Source of the DNA: Candidatus Vallotiella hemipterorum
GTDB taxonomy: Bacteria; Pseudomonadota; Gammaproteobacteria; Burkholderiales; Burkholderiaceae
Assembly (NCBI RefSeq): GCF_910593725.1
Contig: NZ_OU343031.1
Span: 372,001 to 436,000 of the forward strand
DNA length: 64,000 nucleotides
Direction: 5' to 3'
Shown piece after piece: positions 1 through 10,192 of the stretch (position 1 is the first letter of the stretch; each line of letters begins with the position of its first letter). The position numbers were made by a program, and so were the translations under genes. Below the pieces are notes generated by a model that saw nothing but the letters and a program-made list of their open reading frames with translations, did not search any database and was not told the origin of the DNA.

Positions 1-492
1 GATAGCGGCTAGTAATTCTGCGTCTAGTAGTGCACCATGTTGCGTGCGATGGGCATTGCTGATGTTGAATCGTTCGCACAGTGCATCCAGCGAGTTTCGC
101 TTACCAGGGAACATAGCCTTGGCCTGGATAAGTGTATCTATTACATCGCTACAATAATTTCGAAATGGCGGTAGTGCTAGCATCGCAAACTCTGCATCGA
201 GAAAACTGATGTCGAATGGTGCATTATGTATAACAATACTGGCGTTCTTCACGAAATCGGTTAGTACACTAGAAATGTCTGCAAACTTTGGTTTGTCACT
301 TAGAAATTCAGTAGTTAATCCATGCACCGCTAATGCGCCGGGATTGCTGTCTCGCTCTGGATTAACGTAAAAGTGCAGGTTATTGCCAGTCAGTTGCCGG
401 TTTACTATTTCAACACAGCCAATTTCAATAATTCGGTCGCCGCCCTTGGCGTTTAAACCAGTAGTTTCTGTATCGAGTACAAGAAGACGCAT
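1..492 (-). CDS. dnaQ: DNA polymerase III epsilon subunit, proofreading exonuclease (partial)
   Basis: Proofreading 3'-5' exonuclease subunit of the replicative polymerase. Only the first 164 codons are in the window; the frame is still open at base 1, so the C-terminal region that binds the alpha subunit is outside. The start is the ATG at 490-492 (MRLLVLDTETTGLN). The DEDDh exonuclease residues are all visible: Asp7 and Glu9 in DTETTGL, Asp94 in HNAPFD, and His152 with Asp157 in HGALLDAELL, spaced as in the E. coli protein. It lies 15 bp downstream of rnhA on the same strand, the usual rnhA-dnaQ pairing. Replicative proofreading therefore appears intact, in contrast to the polA gene of this window. 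Confidence 0.95.
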   Translation of the reverse strand, partial: MRLLVLDTETTGLNAKGGDRIIEIGCVEIVNRQLTGNNLHFYVNPERDSNPGALAVHGLTTEFLSDKPKFADISSVLTDFVKNASIVIHNAPFDISFLDAEFAMLALPPFRNYCSDVIDTLIQAKAMFPGKRNSLDALCERFNISNAHRTQHGALLDAELLAAI

Positions 493-507
493 GATGGGAT
501 TATCTAT

Positions 508-996
508 TCATAAGAGATCGGCACGCGGTTCGAGGCCGCATATGGCCATTGCTTTCTCAAGCGATGTTACACCCCGGTTAGCTAATGCGTCAGCCCGTTC
601 ATTTTCTGGATGGCCGGCGTGGCCGCGGACCCAGCGCCACTTAATCTCATGTAGTAAACCTAGTGCATCAAGACGATGCCATAAGTCCGCATTTTTAACA
701 GGAGTTTTTGAGGTAGTCATCCAGTTCTTCTTTTTCCATCCGTGAATCCATTCGCTGATCCCCTTTTGGACATAGCGAGAGTCGGTATAAATAATTGCTT
801 CACATGGCCGCTTTAGTACCTCAAGAGCAGCGATGACAGCCATCAGCTCCATTCTGTTATTAGTCGTTGAGAGCTCCCCGCCAAATAGCTCTTTTTCTTG
901 CTTGCCAAAGCGTATCAGCGCTCCCCAGCCACCTCGACCTGGGTTTCCTTTACACGCGCCGTCCGTGTAAATCTCAATAACAGTATTGTATTCCAT
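508..996 (-). CDS. rnhA: Ribonuclease HI
   Basis: Cleaves the RNA strand of RNA-DNA hybrids in the cytoplasm. The product is 162 aa from the ATG at 994-996 ([20 protein letters not shown]). Catalytic carboxylates are visible at Asp12 in YTDGAC, Glu50 in NRMEL and Asp72 in YTDSRY, and the C-terminal [16 protein letters not shown] segment carries the last Asp and a His-rich handle. The frame extends upstream to a TTG at 1017 (169 aa), but no ribosome binding site supports it and the family normally starts just before the first strand, so the ATG is preferred. It probably forms one transcript with the methyltransferase gene (ends at 1019) and dnaQ. Length and motifs are normal for the family. 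Confidence 0.93.
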   Translation of the reverse strand: MEYNTVIEIYTDGACKGNPGRGGWGALIRFGKQEKELFGGELSTTNNRMELMAVIAALEVLKRPCEAIIYTDSRYVQKGISEWIHGWKKKNWMTTSKTPVKNADLWHRLDALGLLHEIKWRWVRGHAGHPENERADALANRGVTSLEKAMAICGLEPRADLL

Positions 997-1018
997 ACGT
1001 TTGTTAATCAAGCACAAC

Positions 1019-1909
1019 TTAACGATAGCCTATGCTGGGAGCATCATTAGAGAGCGTTTGCGCTTCAGTCGGTTTTAGTGTTACCGCGAGCACCTTATTT
1101 GTAACTTTAGATGGTCCAATTAGCCTCATACCATGCATTCGCTTAATTGCAGTGATGATGTATATAGCTCCGAAAATTGGCCACCAGCGATCGCCGACCG
1201 CTTCTATAAATGCATATTGAGAGAGCCATTTTTTAGTATTTAATGCCGGACGGTAGCAGCCGAAGCAGCCCTGGTCTAGTTCAAAGCAGAGTAACTTGAT
1301 CCAATCTTTTATTCTTGTAAAAGCAATAAAATCGTTTACTGCTGGTATGAATGCACAACCGCTGCAGCGGCTAATCCACTGTCGTACTCCCCAAAGGCTC
1401 AGAGAATTGAAACCGGCAATCACGAGCCGGCCTTCTGGTACCAGAACCCGTTCGGCTTCACGTAGTAGCCGATGCGGATCATGTGTAAATTCAAGTGTGT
1501 GAGGCAAAATTAATAGGTCTACGCTCCGTGATTTGAATGGTAAATCTAGAAAATCGCACCAAAGTGTTTCGCGTTGCGTTAGCATGTTGCAGTTGCTAAC
1601 ATTGATAGTTCTATGAGTGTTTTGGCCTAACGCTAGGCCGCGGCATGGCATGCGATTTTCCCGCAACGTTGGTAAGCGATATGGCGCACTCGCGGCGCTA
1701 GCCGTATCTAACGCTAGGCCGCGGCATGGCATGCGATTTTCCCGCAACGCATCGAGCCTTGGCAAGCCTAACTGAAGTGCATAATAGCCAAACATATCGG
1801 AGACTAAGCGATCAAGTTGGCTCTGTTCCCAGGCGAGAATGTATTGCCCCGGTGCTGATTCGGCCCAGGCCGGCCAGTCTATAATTGATTGGTTCAACAT
1901 TGTTTCCAT
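1019..1909 (-). CDS. Class I SAM-dependent methyltransferase (methyltransferase type 11), substrate unknown
   Basis: The product of 296 aa has the conserved second half of a class I methyltransferase domain ([19 protein letters not shown], then [20 protein letters not shown]). This is the uncharacterised methyltransferase that sits between gloB and rnhA in Burkholderiaceae; its substrate is not known. The N-terminal part contains an in-frame internal duplication: the segment [13 protein letters not shown] occurs twice, 27 residues apart, from a 42-bp direct repeat at 1627-1668 and 1708-1749. The usual GxGxG cofactor motif is not obvious. The start ATG at 1907-1909 lies only 12 bp from the divergent gloB start, so regulatory sequences must overlap coding DNA. 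Function after the duplication is uncertain, but the frame is open throughout. Confidence 0.82.
   Translation of the reverse strand: METMLNQSIIDWPAWAESAPGQYILAWEQSQLDRLVSDMFGYYALQLGLPRLDALRENRMPCRGLALDTASAASAPYRLPTLRENRMPCRGLALGQNTHRTINVSNCNMLTQRETLWCDFLDLPFKSRSVDLLILPHTLEFTHDPHRLLREAERVLVPEGRLVIAGFNSLSLWGVRQWISRCSGCAFIPAVNDFIAFTRIKDWIKLLCFELDQGCFGCYRPALNTKKWLSQYAFIEAVGDRWWPIFGAIYIITAIKRMHGMRLIGPSKVTNKVLAVTLKPTEAQTLSNDAPSIGYR
1627..1749 (-). repeat. 42-bp direct repeat with 81-bp period inside the methyltransferase gene
   Basis: The two copies, 1627-1668 and 1708-1749, are identical (both begin ctaacgctaggccgcggc on the plus strand). The 81-bp period is a multiple of three, so 27 residues were added without a frame change. 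The 39 bp between the copies encode [13 protein letters not shown] or part of it. It looks like a simple in-frame segmental duplication. Confidence 0.9.
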
Positions 1910-1921
1910 GGATCCTGCGAG

Positions 1922-2773
1922 ATGAGCATACCGTTAAAAGCTAAGTCGACACGTAACACTAATCGTAGGCTGCAATACATCCCAGTTCCGGCTTTTATAG
2001 ATAACTATATCTGGGTTATCACGAACGGATGTGATGCTGTAGTGGTCGATCCAGGCGATGCGGCAGTAATTACTGGCTTTCTAGGACGACACAGCCTTCG
2101 GCTGATCGCTATTTTACTCACCCACCACCATGCTGACCATGTTGGTGGGGTCGCTTCGTTGATCCAGATGTATAGTACAAACAGTCCTGTCCTAGTATAC
2201 GGGCCACGCAGCGAGCCCATCCCAGAAATTACGAATCCACTTATAGGCGAAGATTTAGTCTATATCGAACCACTTGACTTGGTATTATCCATAATTCATG
2301 TGCCTGGCCATACACGCGGACATATTGCATATTTCTCAGATGCCACCTCCTTAGACCAAGCACCGCACTTGTTGTGCGGTGACACGCTATTTTCTAGCGG
2401 CTGTGGACGTCTATTTGAGGGTACTCCACAGCAGATGCTAGCGTCTCTAGATACCCTGATGGCTCTGCCCGATGCTACCGAAGTACATTGCGCGCACGAA
2501 TATACACTATCTAATATTGCATTCGCACTTCAGGTGGAACCAGATAATATAGACTTGCTTGCCTGGCAAGCTCAAGCTCATAATTTACGTGCTGCTGGGG
2601 AAGCGACTTTGCCAACTACGATAGGTCATGAAAAGCGAGTTAATTTGTTTTTGCGCGTTCATTTACCAGCAATTCGCCAGAGACTAGCTGACAAGCGGCA
2701 TGTGTACACGATTGGGCGGCTCGAAACCTTTACTGAGTTGCGTGAATGGAAAAACGTTTTCTGCTGCGGTTAA
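1922..2773 (+). CDS. gloB: Hydroxyacylglutathione hydrolase (glyoxalase II)
   Basis: Hydrolyses S-lactoylglutathione to lactate and glutathione, the second step of methylglyoxal detoxification. Metallo-beta-lactamase fold: the binuclear metal motif THHHADH is at residues 67-73, GHTRGH follows about residue 137, and the late CAHEYT motif marks the glyoxalase II C-terminal domain. The ATG at 1922 gives 283 aa, slightly longer than usual; the family homology starts at YIPVPAFIDNYIWV, about 20 residues in. A TTG at 1889 would extend the frame but would overlap the divergent methyltransferase start, so it was not chosen. Position beside rnhA/dnaQ and before mltD is conserved in many proteobacteria. 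Confidence 0.93.
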   Translation: MSIPLKAKSTRNTNRRLQYIPVPAFIDNYIWVITNGCDAVVVDPGDAAVITGFLGRHSLRLIAILLTHHHADHVGGVASLIQMYSTNSPVLVYGPRSEPIPEITNPLIGEDLVYIEPLDLVLSIIHVPGHTRGHIAYFSDATSLDQAPHLLCGDTLFSSGCGRLFEGTPQQMLASLDTLMALPDATEVHCAHEYTLSNIAFALQVEPDNIDLLAWQAQAHNLRAAGEATLPTTIGHEKRVNLFLRVHLPAIRQRLADKRHVYTIGRLETFTELREWKNVFCCG

Positions 2774-2994
2774 TTGTCTTATCAGATTGGAATGCTATCA
2801 CTGATTATAATGTGGTGATATATTTCTGAATTCCTCATATTTTATTATATAAATATAGCATTCTTTCTGGGCTTAAATAGTCTTTAAGGCCTATATTTAG
2901 CGGGATTTTGCGGTTTTGGGTTGACGTAACGTAGACGTTCTGAATACTATTAGATCGCATTTTCCGTTGCCCCCTTTGGAATTCGAGACGTTCA

Positions 2995-5298
2995 ATGCGA
3001 TTAGTATTCGGCGCGCTGTTGGTATTGCTACTCGCTGCATGTTCAAGCAGTGGTCAGAATATGGTGGGAACCTTTCGGTCATTCGAAGGTAACTCGACCC
3101 AGAAGCATACTCAGATATCTGCTTCCCAGAATACTATTGGCGTTAATCACGGCAGCGCAGAAACCTTGCAGGGCAACGATGATTTATGGAGACGGATTCG
3201 TGCCGGTTTTCAGATCCCGAATTTAAAAAGTCATCTAGTCGATATGCAGACCAATTGGTATGCAAAACATCCCGAATACGTTCGGCGCATGACCGAACGC
3301 TCAAAAAAGTACTTATATCACATTGTTGAGGAGATTGAGCAGCGGCATATGCCCATGGAACTAGCATTGTTACCGTTCGTCGAGTCGGCGTTTAACCCGC
3401 ACGCACTATCTGTGGCGAAAGCCGCTGGCATGTGGCAGTTTGTGCCAGGTACAGGTCGAACTTTTAAACTTAAGCAAAACTTGTTTCAGGATGAACGACG
3501 TAACGTCGTTGCGTCTACTAATGCAGCGCTGGATTATTTGTCAAAGCTATATAGTACGTTCGGTAACTGGTATCTAGCGCTGGCTGCATATAACTGGGGC
3601 GAAGGCAGTGTAAAACGCGCAATTGCGCGTAACTTAGCAAGAGGGCTAAAAACCGACTATCAAAGCTTGCCTATGCCCTCCGAGACGCGAAACTATGTGC
3701 CAAAGCTTCAGGCGGTAAAAAACATTGTGATGGACGCTCGGAAATATAAATTAACGTTGCCGGATATTCCAAATCACCCATACTTTGTTATGGTGACCAC
3801 AGCGCGTGACCTTGACATTAAAGTAGCATCTAAGCTTGCAGTGCTTTCGCAAGAAGAGTTTTACTCGCTAAACCCGGGCTTTAAACAACCAGTAATTCTC
3901 CGGGCATCTCAGCCTCAGATCTTGCTTCCGTTTGAGAACGCGAATCTGTTCGAGCGCAACCTCAAAGACTTTGATGGAAATCTCTCATCTTGGACGACGT
4001 ATAAAGTGACCGAACGCGCAACGCCAGCGGTGCTAGCCAAAAAAATTGGCGTTGACTCAAGTATGCTGATGGCAGTCAATAAAATTCCTGCCGGTATGCG
4101 GCTAAAGGCCGGCTCTACACTGCTAGTGCCTAAAGATGATGGCGATGATGAAGATATCAGCGCTGACGTCGCGGAAAGTGCTGTGCTCACGATAGAACCA
4201 GATGTGCTTGATACTCGAAAGATGTTGATTCGTATTCGGCGCAGGCAGTCAATCGCGGCTGTGGCACTGCGTTATGGTGTAACGGTCGCGCAAATTAAGG
4301 CGTGGAACCATACGAGGCGAGATACTGTGACGGCAGGTCAGAGACTAATGTTACACGTCCCAGTCCAGCGTCCAGCCGCTAAAAAGGTTTTAGTGTTGCA
4401 TACAGGCAAGGTGCATCAAGCAGGCAAGGTGCATCAAGCAGGCAAGGTGCATCAAGCAGGCAAGGTGCATCAAGCAGGCAAGGTGCATCAAGCAGGCAAG
4501 GTGCATCAAGCAGGCAAGGTGCATCAAGCAGGCAAGGTGCATCAAGCAGGCAAGGTGCATCAAGCAGGCAAGGTGCATCAAGCAGGCAAGGTGCATCAAG
4601 CAGGCAAGGTGCATCAAGCAGGCAAGGTGCATCAAGCAGGCAAGGTGCATCAAGCAGGCAAGGTGCATCAAGCAGGCAAGGTGCATCAAGCAGGCAAGGT
4701 GCATCAAGCAGGCAAGGTGCATCAAGCAGGCAAGGTGCATCAAGCAGGCAAGGTGCATCAAGCAGGCAAGGTGCATCAAGCAGGCAAGGTGCATCAAGCA
4801 GGCAAGGTGCATCAAGCAGGCAAGGTGCATCAAGCAGGCAAGGTGCATCAAGCAGGCAAGGTGCATCAAGCAGGCAAGGTGCATCAAGCAGGCAAGGTGC
4901 ATCAAGCAGGCAAGGTGCATCAAGCAGGCAAGGTGCATCAAGCAGGCAAGGTGCATCAAGCAGGCAAGGTGCATCAAGCAGGCAAGGTGCATCAAGCAGG
5001 CAAGGTGCATCAAGCAGGCAAGGTGCATCAAGCAGGCAAGGTGCATCAAGCAGGCAAGGTGCATCAAGCAGGCAAGGTGCATCAAGCAGGCAAGGTGCAT
5101 CAAGCAGGCAAGGTGCATCAAGCAGGCAAGGTGCATCAAGCAGGCAAGGTGCATCAAGCAGGCAAGGTGCATCAAGCAGGCAAGGTGCATCAAGCAGGCA
5201 AGGTGCATCAAGCAGGCAAGGTGCATCAAGCAGGCAAGGTGCATCAAGCAGGCAAGGTGCATCAAGCAGGCAAGGTGCATCAAGCAAATTTGAGGTGA
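2995..5298 (+). CDS. mltD: Membrane-bound lytic murein transglycosylase D with a giant KVHQAG repeat tail
   Basis: Periplasmic lipoprotein that cleaves peptidoglycan glycan strands. The N-terminus is a lipoprotein signal with lipobox LLAAC (Cys16). A transglycosylase SLT domain follows (about residues 95-260), with the catalytic Glu130 in LLPFVESAFNP and the AAGMWQFVPGTG and ALAAYNWGEG motifs. Two LysM-like peptidoglycan-binding repeats are at about 335-380 and 408-455. The protein then runs into 49 tandem KVHQAG hexapeptides (residues 471-764) and ends four residues later. The tail adds 294 aa with one Lys and one His per unit, so it is strongly basic. Its role is unknown; it could bind cell wall or simply be a tolerated satellite. 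The enzyme part looks intact. The gene follows gloB, its usual neighbour. Confidence 0.93.
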   Translation: MRLVFGALLVLLLAACSSSGQNMVGTFRSFEGNSTQKHTQISASQNTIGVNHGSAETLQGNDDLWRRIRAGFQIPNLKSHLVDMQTNWYAKHPEYVRRMTERSKKYLYHIVEEIEQRHMPMELALLPFVESAFNPHALSVAKAAGMWQFVPGTGRTFKLKQNLFQDERRNVVASTNAALDYLSKLYSTFGNWYLALAAYNWGEGSVKRAIARNLARGLKTDYQSLPMPSETRNYVPKLQAVKNIVMDARKYKLTLPDIPNHPYFVMVTTARDLDIKVASKLAVLSQEEFYSLNPGFKQPVILRASQPQILLPFENANLFERNLKDFDGNLSSWTTYKVTERATPAVLAKKIGVDSSMLMAVNKIPAGMRLKAGSTLLVPKDDGDDEDISADVAESAVLTIEPDVLDTRKMLIRIRRRQSIAAVALRYGVTVAQIKAWNHTRRDTVTAGQRLMLHVPVQRPAAKKVLVLHTGKVHQAGKVHQAGKVHQAGKVHQAGKVHQAGKVHQAGKVHQAGKVHQAGKVHQAGKVHQAGKVHQAGKVHQAGKVHQAGKVHQAGKVHQAGKVHQAGKVHQAGKVHQAGKVHQAGKVHQAGKVHQAGKVHQAGKVHQAGKVHQAGKVHQAGKVHQAGKVHQAGKVHQAGKVHQAGKVHQAGKVHQAGKVHQAGKVHQAGKVHQAGKVHQAGKVHQAGKVHQAGKVHQAGKVHQAGKVHQAGKVHQAGKVHQAGKVHQAGKVHQAGKVHQAGKVHQAGKVHQAGKVHQAGKVHQANLR
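4403..5284 (+). repeat. Minisatellite: 49 perfect copies of an 18-bp unit inside mltD
   Basis: The unit caggcaaggtgcatcaag is repeated 49 times head to tail (882 bp) with no substitution seen between copies. Because 18 is a multiple of three, any change in copy number keeps the mltD frame. The unit is 56% GC, richer than the surroundings. Perfect identity implies recent expansion or continuing homogenisation. Both strands stay open through the tract, which creates long false minus-strand ORFs. Confidence 0.98.
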
Positions 5299-5532
5299 GC
5301 GCTATTTTGCGCTATACTCTTAAAGTTTAAGTTAATTAACCAATACCCTATCGCCTACCTTCTAAAAATTGGCAGTCTGCCGCAAGACCGATGCTTTTTA
5401 GCTATTGCTAGCAGCAAGGATCGCTTTTATACACCATAAGTTGTACAAAAGTTAATCAAATCTTGAGCGAATCATGCAGCTCGGGTACAGACAACAGGTC
5501 GGCGGCAGGGTATCTCTAGAAGGAGCTTTTCC

Positions 5533-6690
5533 GTGTTGCCGTCTTTTTCTCCCGCTCTGCTCGCGCTTGCCGATGGCACTATTTTACGCGGCTACTCGAT
5601 CGGTGCCATCGGCAACACGGTTGGTGAGGTAGTATTCAATACTGCGATCACTGGCTACCAAGAAATTCTCACTGATCCGAGCTATGCTCGCCAAATTATC
5701 ACGATGACGTATCCTCATATTGGTAATGTTGGTGTGAATGATGAGGATATGGAGTCGGATCGCATCTACGCGGCTGGCTTGGTAATTCGAGACCTGCCGG
5801 TTCTAGAATCAAATTTCCGCTCTCAACGGACCTTGTCCGACTATCTATCAAGTGAAGGTATAATTGCGATTGCTGGTCTAGACACGCGCCAATTAACACG
5901 TATCCTGCGCGAACGCGGTACGCAGAACGGATGCATCTTTGTTGGTACTGATGAACAACGGGCGGTCGAATTCGCACGCTCGTTTAAGGGTTTAGCTGGG
6001 ATAGATCTCGCAAGAGTTGTATCAACGAGCACTCACTATAAGTGGACTGAAACCGAATGGCGTCTAGGAATAGGTTATCGATCACAACAAACTACTCGAT
6101 GTCGAGTGGTTGTATTCGACTACGGTATCAAGCGAAACATTCTACGAATACTAGCGGAGCGGGGCTGCCATATTACCGTTCTACCCGCGCAATCAAGCGC
6201 TGCTGACGCGCTAGCACTTAATCCGGATGGTGTATTTCTATCTAACGGACCCGGCGATCCGCAGGCGTGTGATTATGCGGTTACTGCGGCACGTGAATTA
6301 ATCAAGCGCGGCATGCCGATGTTCGGTATCTGCTTAGGTCATCAAATTATGGCACTAGCTATTGGTGCGAAAACGTTGAAGATGAAAACTGGCCATCATG
6401 GCGCTAATCACCCCGTCAAGGACCTAGACAATGGTAAAGTTGTAATCACCTCGCAGAACCATGGCTTCGCAGTCGATATATCTACACTGCCGGCTGATGC
6501 AAAAGTCACGCACGTCTCGCTATTCGATGGCACCCTGCAAGGGTTTGCATTGCAAGATAAGCCCGCGTTTTGTTTTCAGGGGCATCCTGAATCGTCGCCG
6601 GGTCCACATGATATTAGCTACCTGTTTGACAAATTCGTTAACCTGATCGAGTTGAATAAAGCTCATCGTAGCTGTTCTGCAAGCACTTAG
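5533..6690 (+). CDS. carA: Carbamoyl-phosphate synthase small (glutaminase) subunit
   Basis: Releases ammonia from glutamine and channels it to CarB for carbamoyl phosphate synthesis, which feeds pyrimidine and arginine pathways. The product has 385 aa. The N-terminal small-subunit domain includes [20 protein letters not shown]; the C-terminal class I glutamine amidotransferase domain has the nucleophile Cys267 in FGICLGHQ and the partners His351 and Glu353 in [12 protein letters not shown]. The start is GTG at 5533, supported by AGGAG at 5521-5525 with 7-nt spacing. carB follows after 98 bp on the same strand, probably one operon. Confidence 0.97.
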   Translation: MLPSFSPALLALADGTILRGYSIGAIGNTVGEVVFNTAITGYQEILTDPSYARQIITMTYPHIGNVGVNDEDMESDRIYAAGLVIRDLPVLESNFRSQRTLSDYLSSEGIIAIAGLDTRQLTRILRERGTQNGCIFVGTDEQRAVEFARSFKGLAGIDLARVVSTSTHYKWTETEWRLGIGYRSQQTTRCRVVVFDYGIKRNILRILAERGCHITVLPAQSSAADALALNPDGVFLSNGPGDPQACDYAVTAARELIKRGMPMFGICLGHQIMALAIGAKTLKMKTGHHGANHPVKDLDNGKVVITSQNHGFAVDISTLPADAKVTHVSLFDGTLQGFALQDKPAFCFQGHPESSPGPHDISYLFDKFVNLIELNKAHRSCSAST

Positions 6691-6788
6691 TACATTTCGC
6701 ATGTGCGCGTGGAATATGTGTCATACCCGGTACCACCAAAGATATAGATATCAGCGCGATACACGCGCATATCAATGAGTAGAGCGTT

Positions 6789-9700
6789 ATGCCAAAGCGG
6801 ATAAATATCAATAGTATTCTTATCATCGGCGCAGGGCCGATTATTATCGGCCAGGCATGCGAGTTTGACTATTCTGGCGTGCAGGCATGCAAAGCGCTGC
6901 GCGAGGAAGGTTACAGAGTAATCCTAGTAAACAGTAATCCGGCAACGATTATGACCGACCCGGATATGGCTGATGTTACATATATTGAGCCAATTACCTG
7001 GGAGGTTATCGAGGCGATCCTTGCCCAAGAACGTCCCGACGCAATCTTGCCGACGATGGGTGGGCAGACTGCACTGAATTGCGCTTTAGACTTATATAGG
7101 CATGGTGTGTTAGATAAATATGGCGTCGAGTTAATTGGTGCGTCGTATGCAGCAATTGATAAAGCCGAAGATCGACAGAAGTTTAAACAAGCCATGCAAT
7201 CAATAGGTCTAAACTCGGCTAAGTCGGGGATTGCCCACTCCTGGGAAGAAGCGTTAAAAGTCCGAGCTGAGATTGCTCAAGCAACTGAGGATAAAGACTA
7301 TCCAATCGTAATCCGACCATCGTTTACACTCGGGGGTTCAGGGGGGGGTATTGCATACAATCGCATTGAGTTCGAGGAGATCTGTAAGCGCGGATTAGAT
7401 CTATCGCCTACGCGCGAGCTGCTAATCGAGGAATCTCTACTAGGTTGGAAGGAGTTCGAGATGGAGGTCATTCGTGACCGCCGCGATAACTGCATTATCG
7501 TCTGCTCTATCGAAAATCTTGATCCAATGGGCATACACACCGGCGATTCAATCACTGTTGCGCCCGCACAGACGCTGACTGATAAAGAATACCAGTTAAT
7601 GCGAGACGCGTCGCTCGCTGTATTGCGTGAGATTGGCGTTGATACTGGTGGGTCTAACGTGCAATTTGCGATTAATCCACGTGATGGTCGTATGATCGTA
7701 ATCGAGATGAATCCGCGCGTATCTCGATCTTCCGCTCTCGCATCGAAAGCAACAGGTTTTCCGATTGCGAAGGTCGCAGCCAAGCTCGCGATCGGTTATA
7801 CACTAGATGAATTACGAAATGAGATTACAGGTGGTCAGACGCCAGCATCATTCGAGCCGACGATTGATTACGTAGTCACTAAAGTTCCACGCTTTGCCTT
7901 TGAGAAATTTCGAGAGGCTGATCCGCACTTAACCACTCAGATGAAATCTGTTGGCGAGGTAATGGCAATTGGACGCACGTTCCAAGAATCGTTTCAGAAG
8001 GCGCTACGAGGGCTGGAGGTAGGCGTAGATGGACTAGATGAAAAGTCTACAGACCGCGATGAGATAACCGAAAAAATTAGCACACCAGGTCCAGACAGAA
8101 TCTGGTATGTTGGTGACGCATTTCGAGCAGGTCTATCACGCGATGAAATCTTCAAGGAAACAGGGATTGATTCTTGGTTTCTCGCTCAAATTGAGCAGAT
8201 CGTCTTAAAGGAAAAAAAACTCGCCACACGCTCGCTAGCTAGTCTATCGCGTGCCGAGCTTTTATTCTTAAAGCAAAGCGGCTTCTCAGACCCACGCCTA
8301 GCTAAGATCTTAGGATCAAGACCGGCTGATGTGCGTGCGCGACGTATTCAGTTAGATATTCGGCCAGTATATAAACGTGTGGATACCTGCGCAGCAGAGT
8401 TTCCTACAAAAACCGCATACTTATACTCGACGTATGAAGAGGAATGTGAGGCTCAGCCAACGACGAATAAAAAGATTATGGTATTGGGTGGCGGCCCAAA
8501 TCGGATTGGTCAGGGTATAGAATTCGATTACTGCTGCGTGCATGCCGCACTAGCGATGCACGAGGACGGCTATGAAACGATTATGGTTAACTGCAATCCA
8601 GAAACTGTATCGACGGATTATGATACATCGGATCGGCTCTATTTTGAGCCGCTGACGCTGGAAGATGTACTAGAAATAGTCGATAAAGAAAAACCTCTCG
8701 GCGTGATTGTTCAATATGGTGGCCAGACACCTTTAAAGCTGGCTCGAGATTTAGAGGCTAATGGTGTGCCGATTGTAGGTACGTCGCCAGATATGATAGA
8801 TGCGGCTGAGGACCGTGAACGCTTCCAGAAGCTATTGCAGTCACTCAATCTACGTCAGCCACCAAACCGAACTGCGCGTGCTGAGGACGAAGCACTACAG
8901 CTAGCTAAAGAGATTGGCTATCCGCTGGTCGTGCGTCCTTCCTACGTTTTAGGAGGGCGTGCGATGGAGATCGTTCATGAGTCGCGTGATTTGGAACGCT
9001 ACATGCGTGAAGCGGTCAAAGTATCGAACGATTCACCGGTATTGCTTGATCACTTTCTAAGTGATGCTATTGAGTGTGATGTAGACTGCATCTGTGATGG
9101 AAATGCGGTTTTTATCGGCGGCGTTATGGAGCATATTGAGCAGGCCGGCGTGCACTCTGGTGATTCCGCTTGCTCGCTACCATCTTACTCTCTGTCAACC
9201 TCGACCGTAAATGAACTTAAATTACAGACCTCAGCAATGGCACGCGCACTGAACGTAATAGGGTTAATGAACGTACAATTCGCGATTCAGCAGATACCTC
9301 AAGCCGACGGCACGTTAAGTGATATTATTTATGTGCTGGAAGTAAATCCGCGTGCATCTCGTACGGTACCGTATGTATCGAAGGCAACTGGTCTGCCACT
9401 AGCTAAGATTGCCGCACGGGTCATGATCGGACAAACGCTGGCTATGCAACGAGTGATACATGAGGTTAAGCCGCCCTACTTCAGCGTAAAAGAAGCTGTA
9501 CTTCCATTTATTAAATTCCCAGCCGTTGATCCGGTATTAGGCCCAGAGATGCGTTCTACTGGTGAGGTGATGGGTATTGGATATACATTTGGCGAGGCAT
9601 TATTTAAGTCTCAATTAGCCGCAGGCTCTCGGCTTCCAGCCTCGGGCACTGTACTACTAACAGTCATGGAGGCAGATAAGCCTAAGGCCGTTGAGGTGGC

Positions 9701-10043
9701 GCGCATGTTACATGAGCTTGGCTACCCATTAGTTGCGACAAGAGGCACAGCATCCGCTATTATGGCTTCAGGCGTGCCGGTTAAAATTGTTAATAAAGTT
9801 AAAGATGGGCGGCCGCATATTGTTGACATGATTAAGAACGGCGAGATTGCGCTCGTATTCACAACTGTCGATGAAACACGGACCGCGATCGCTGATTCGC
9901 GCTCAATTCGTATGAGCGCGCAGGCAAATAAAGTTACTTACTATACGACAATATCAGGTGCTCGCGCCGCGGTTGAAGGCCTGCGCTATTTAAAAAATCT
10001 TAAAGTCTATAATTTACAAGGGCTTCACGCTCGCCTACACTAA
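6789..10043 (+). CDS. carB: Carbamoyl-phosphate synthase large subunit
   Basis: ATP-dependent synthesis of carbamoyl phosphate from bicarbonate and the ammonia delivered by CarA. At 1084 aa it has full length: two ATP-grasp halves (first from about residue 1, second starting near [21 protein letters not shown]) and a C-terminal methylglyoxal-synthase-like regulatory domain. The first ATP-binding glycine loop (GGSGGG, residues 183-187) is encoded by a run of eight G at 7341-7348, a possible slippage site. The ATG at 6789 is the only sensible start. An inverted repeat at 10124-10168 lies between carB and greA. Confidence 0.98.
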   Translation: MPKRININSILIIGAGPIIIGQACEFDYSGVQACKALREEGYRVILVNSNPATIMTDPDMADVTYIEPITWEVIEAILAQERPDAILPTMGGQTALNCALDLYRHGVLDKYGVELIGASYAAIDKAEDRQKFKQAMQSIGLNSAKSGIAHSWEEALKVRAEIAQATEDKDYPIVIRPSFTLGGSGGGIAYNRIEFEEICKRGLDLSPTRELLIEESLLGWKEFEMEVIRDRRDNCIIVCSIENLDPMGIHTGDSITVAPAQTLTDKEYQLMRDASLAVLREIGVDTGGSNVQFAINPRDGRMIVIEMNPRVSRSSALASKATGFPIAKVAAKLAIGYTLDELRNEITGGQTPASFEPTIDYVVTKVPRFAFEKFREADPHLTTQMKSVGEVMAIGRTFQESFQKALRGLEVGVDGLDEKSTDRDEITEKISTPGPDRIWYVGDAFRAGLSRDEIFKETGIDSWFLAQIEQIVLKEKKLATRSLASLSRAELLFLKQSGFSDPRLAKILGSRPADVRARRIQLDIRPVYKRVDTCAAEFPTKTAYLYSTYEEECEAQPTTNKKIMVLGGGPNRIGQGIEFDYCCVHAALAMHEDGYETIMVNCNPETVSTDYDTSDRLYFEPLTLEDVLEIVDKEKPLGVIVQYGGQTPLKLARDLEANGVPIVGTSPDMIDAAEDRERFQKLLQSLNLRQPPNRTARAEDEALQLAKEIGYPLVVRPSYVLGGRAMEIVHESRDLERYMREAVKVSNDSPVLLDHFLSDAIECDVDCICDGNAVFIGGVMEHIEQAGVHSGDSACSLPSYSLSTSTVNELKLQTSAMARALNVIGLMNVQFAIQQIPQADGTLSDIIYVLEVNPRASRTVPYVSKATGLPLAKIAARVMIGQTLAMQRVIHEVKPPYFSVKEAVLPFIKFPAVDPVLGPEMRSTGEVMGIGYTFGEALFKSQLAAGSRLPASGTVLLTVMEADKPKAVEVARMLHELGYPLVATRGTASAIMASGVPVKIVNKVKDGRPHIVDMIKNGEIALVFTTVDETRTAIADSRSIRMSAQANKVTYYTTISGARAAVEGLRYLKNLKVYNLQGLHARLH

Positions 10044-10123
10044 TTACTAATCTGGCGCGTAATAAGCCAATATAATATAAGACAAGTTTATACTTGTTAG
10101 TAGTACCAAAGTAGCCCTATAAG

Positions 10124-10175
10124 CCGCGGTTGAGCGGTATCCTAGAATTGGGATGCGGTCAACCGCGGTAATTTT
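10124..10175 (+). terminator. Strong hairpin plus T-run between carB and greA (terminator or greA leader attenuator)
   Basis: The arms ccgcggttga (10124-10133) and tcaaccgcgg (10159-10168) pair perfectly, and further pairs are possible towards the loop. The stem is followed by taatttttt (10169-10177). This has the form of an intrinsic terminator for carAB, but it ends only about 15-20 nt before the greA start codon, so it may also sit in the greA leader and control read-through into greA. Confidence 0.72.
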
Positions 10176-10192
10176 TTAATTCTGAGCTGTTT

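Noticed and set aside
1889-1921. TTG at 1889 as the gloB start
   Set aside because: It overlaps the divergent methyltransferase start and adds residues not seen in the family.
4403-5284. CRISPR array
   Set aside because: Repeats are head to tail with no spacers, and no cas gene is near.
4379-5287. Minus-strand frames of about 300 codons with LLDAPC or LMHLAC repeats
   Set aside because: They are mirror readings of the mltD minisatellite; the plus strand has a lipoprotein signal, catalytic domain and LysM domains in the same frame.
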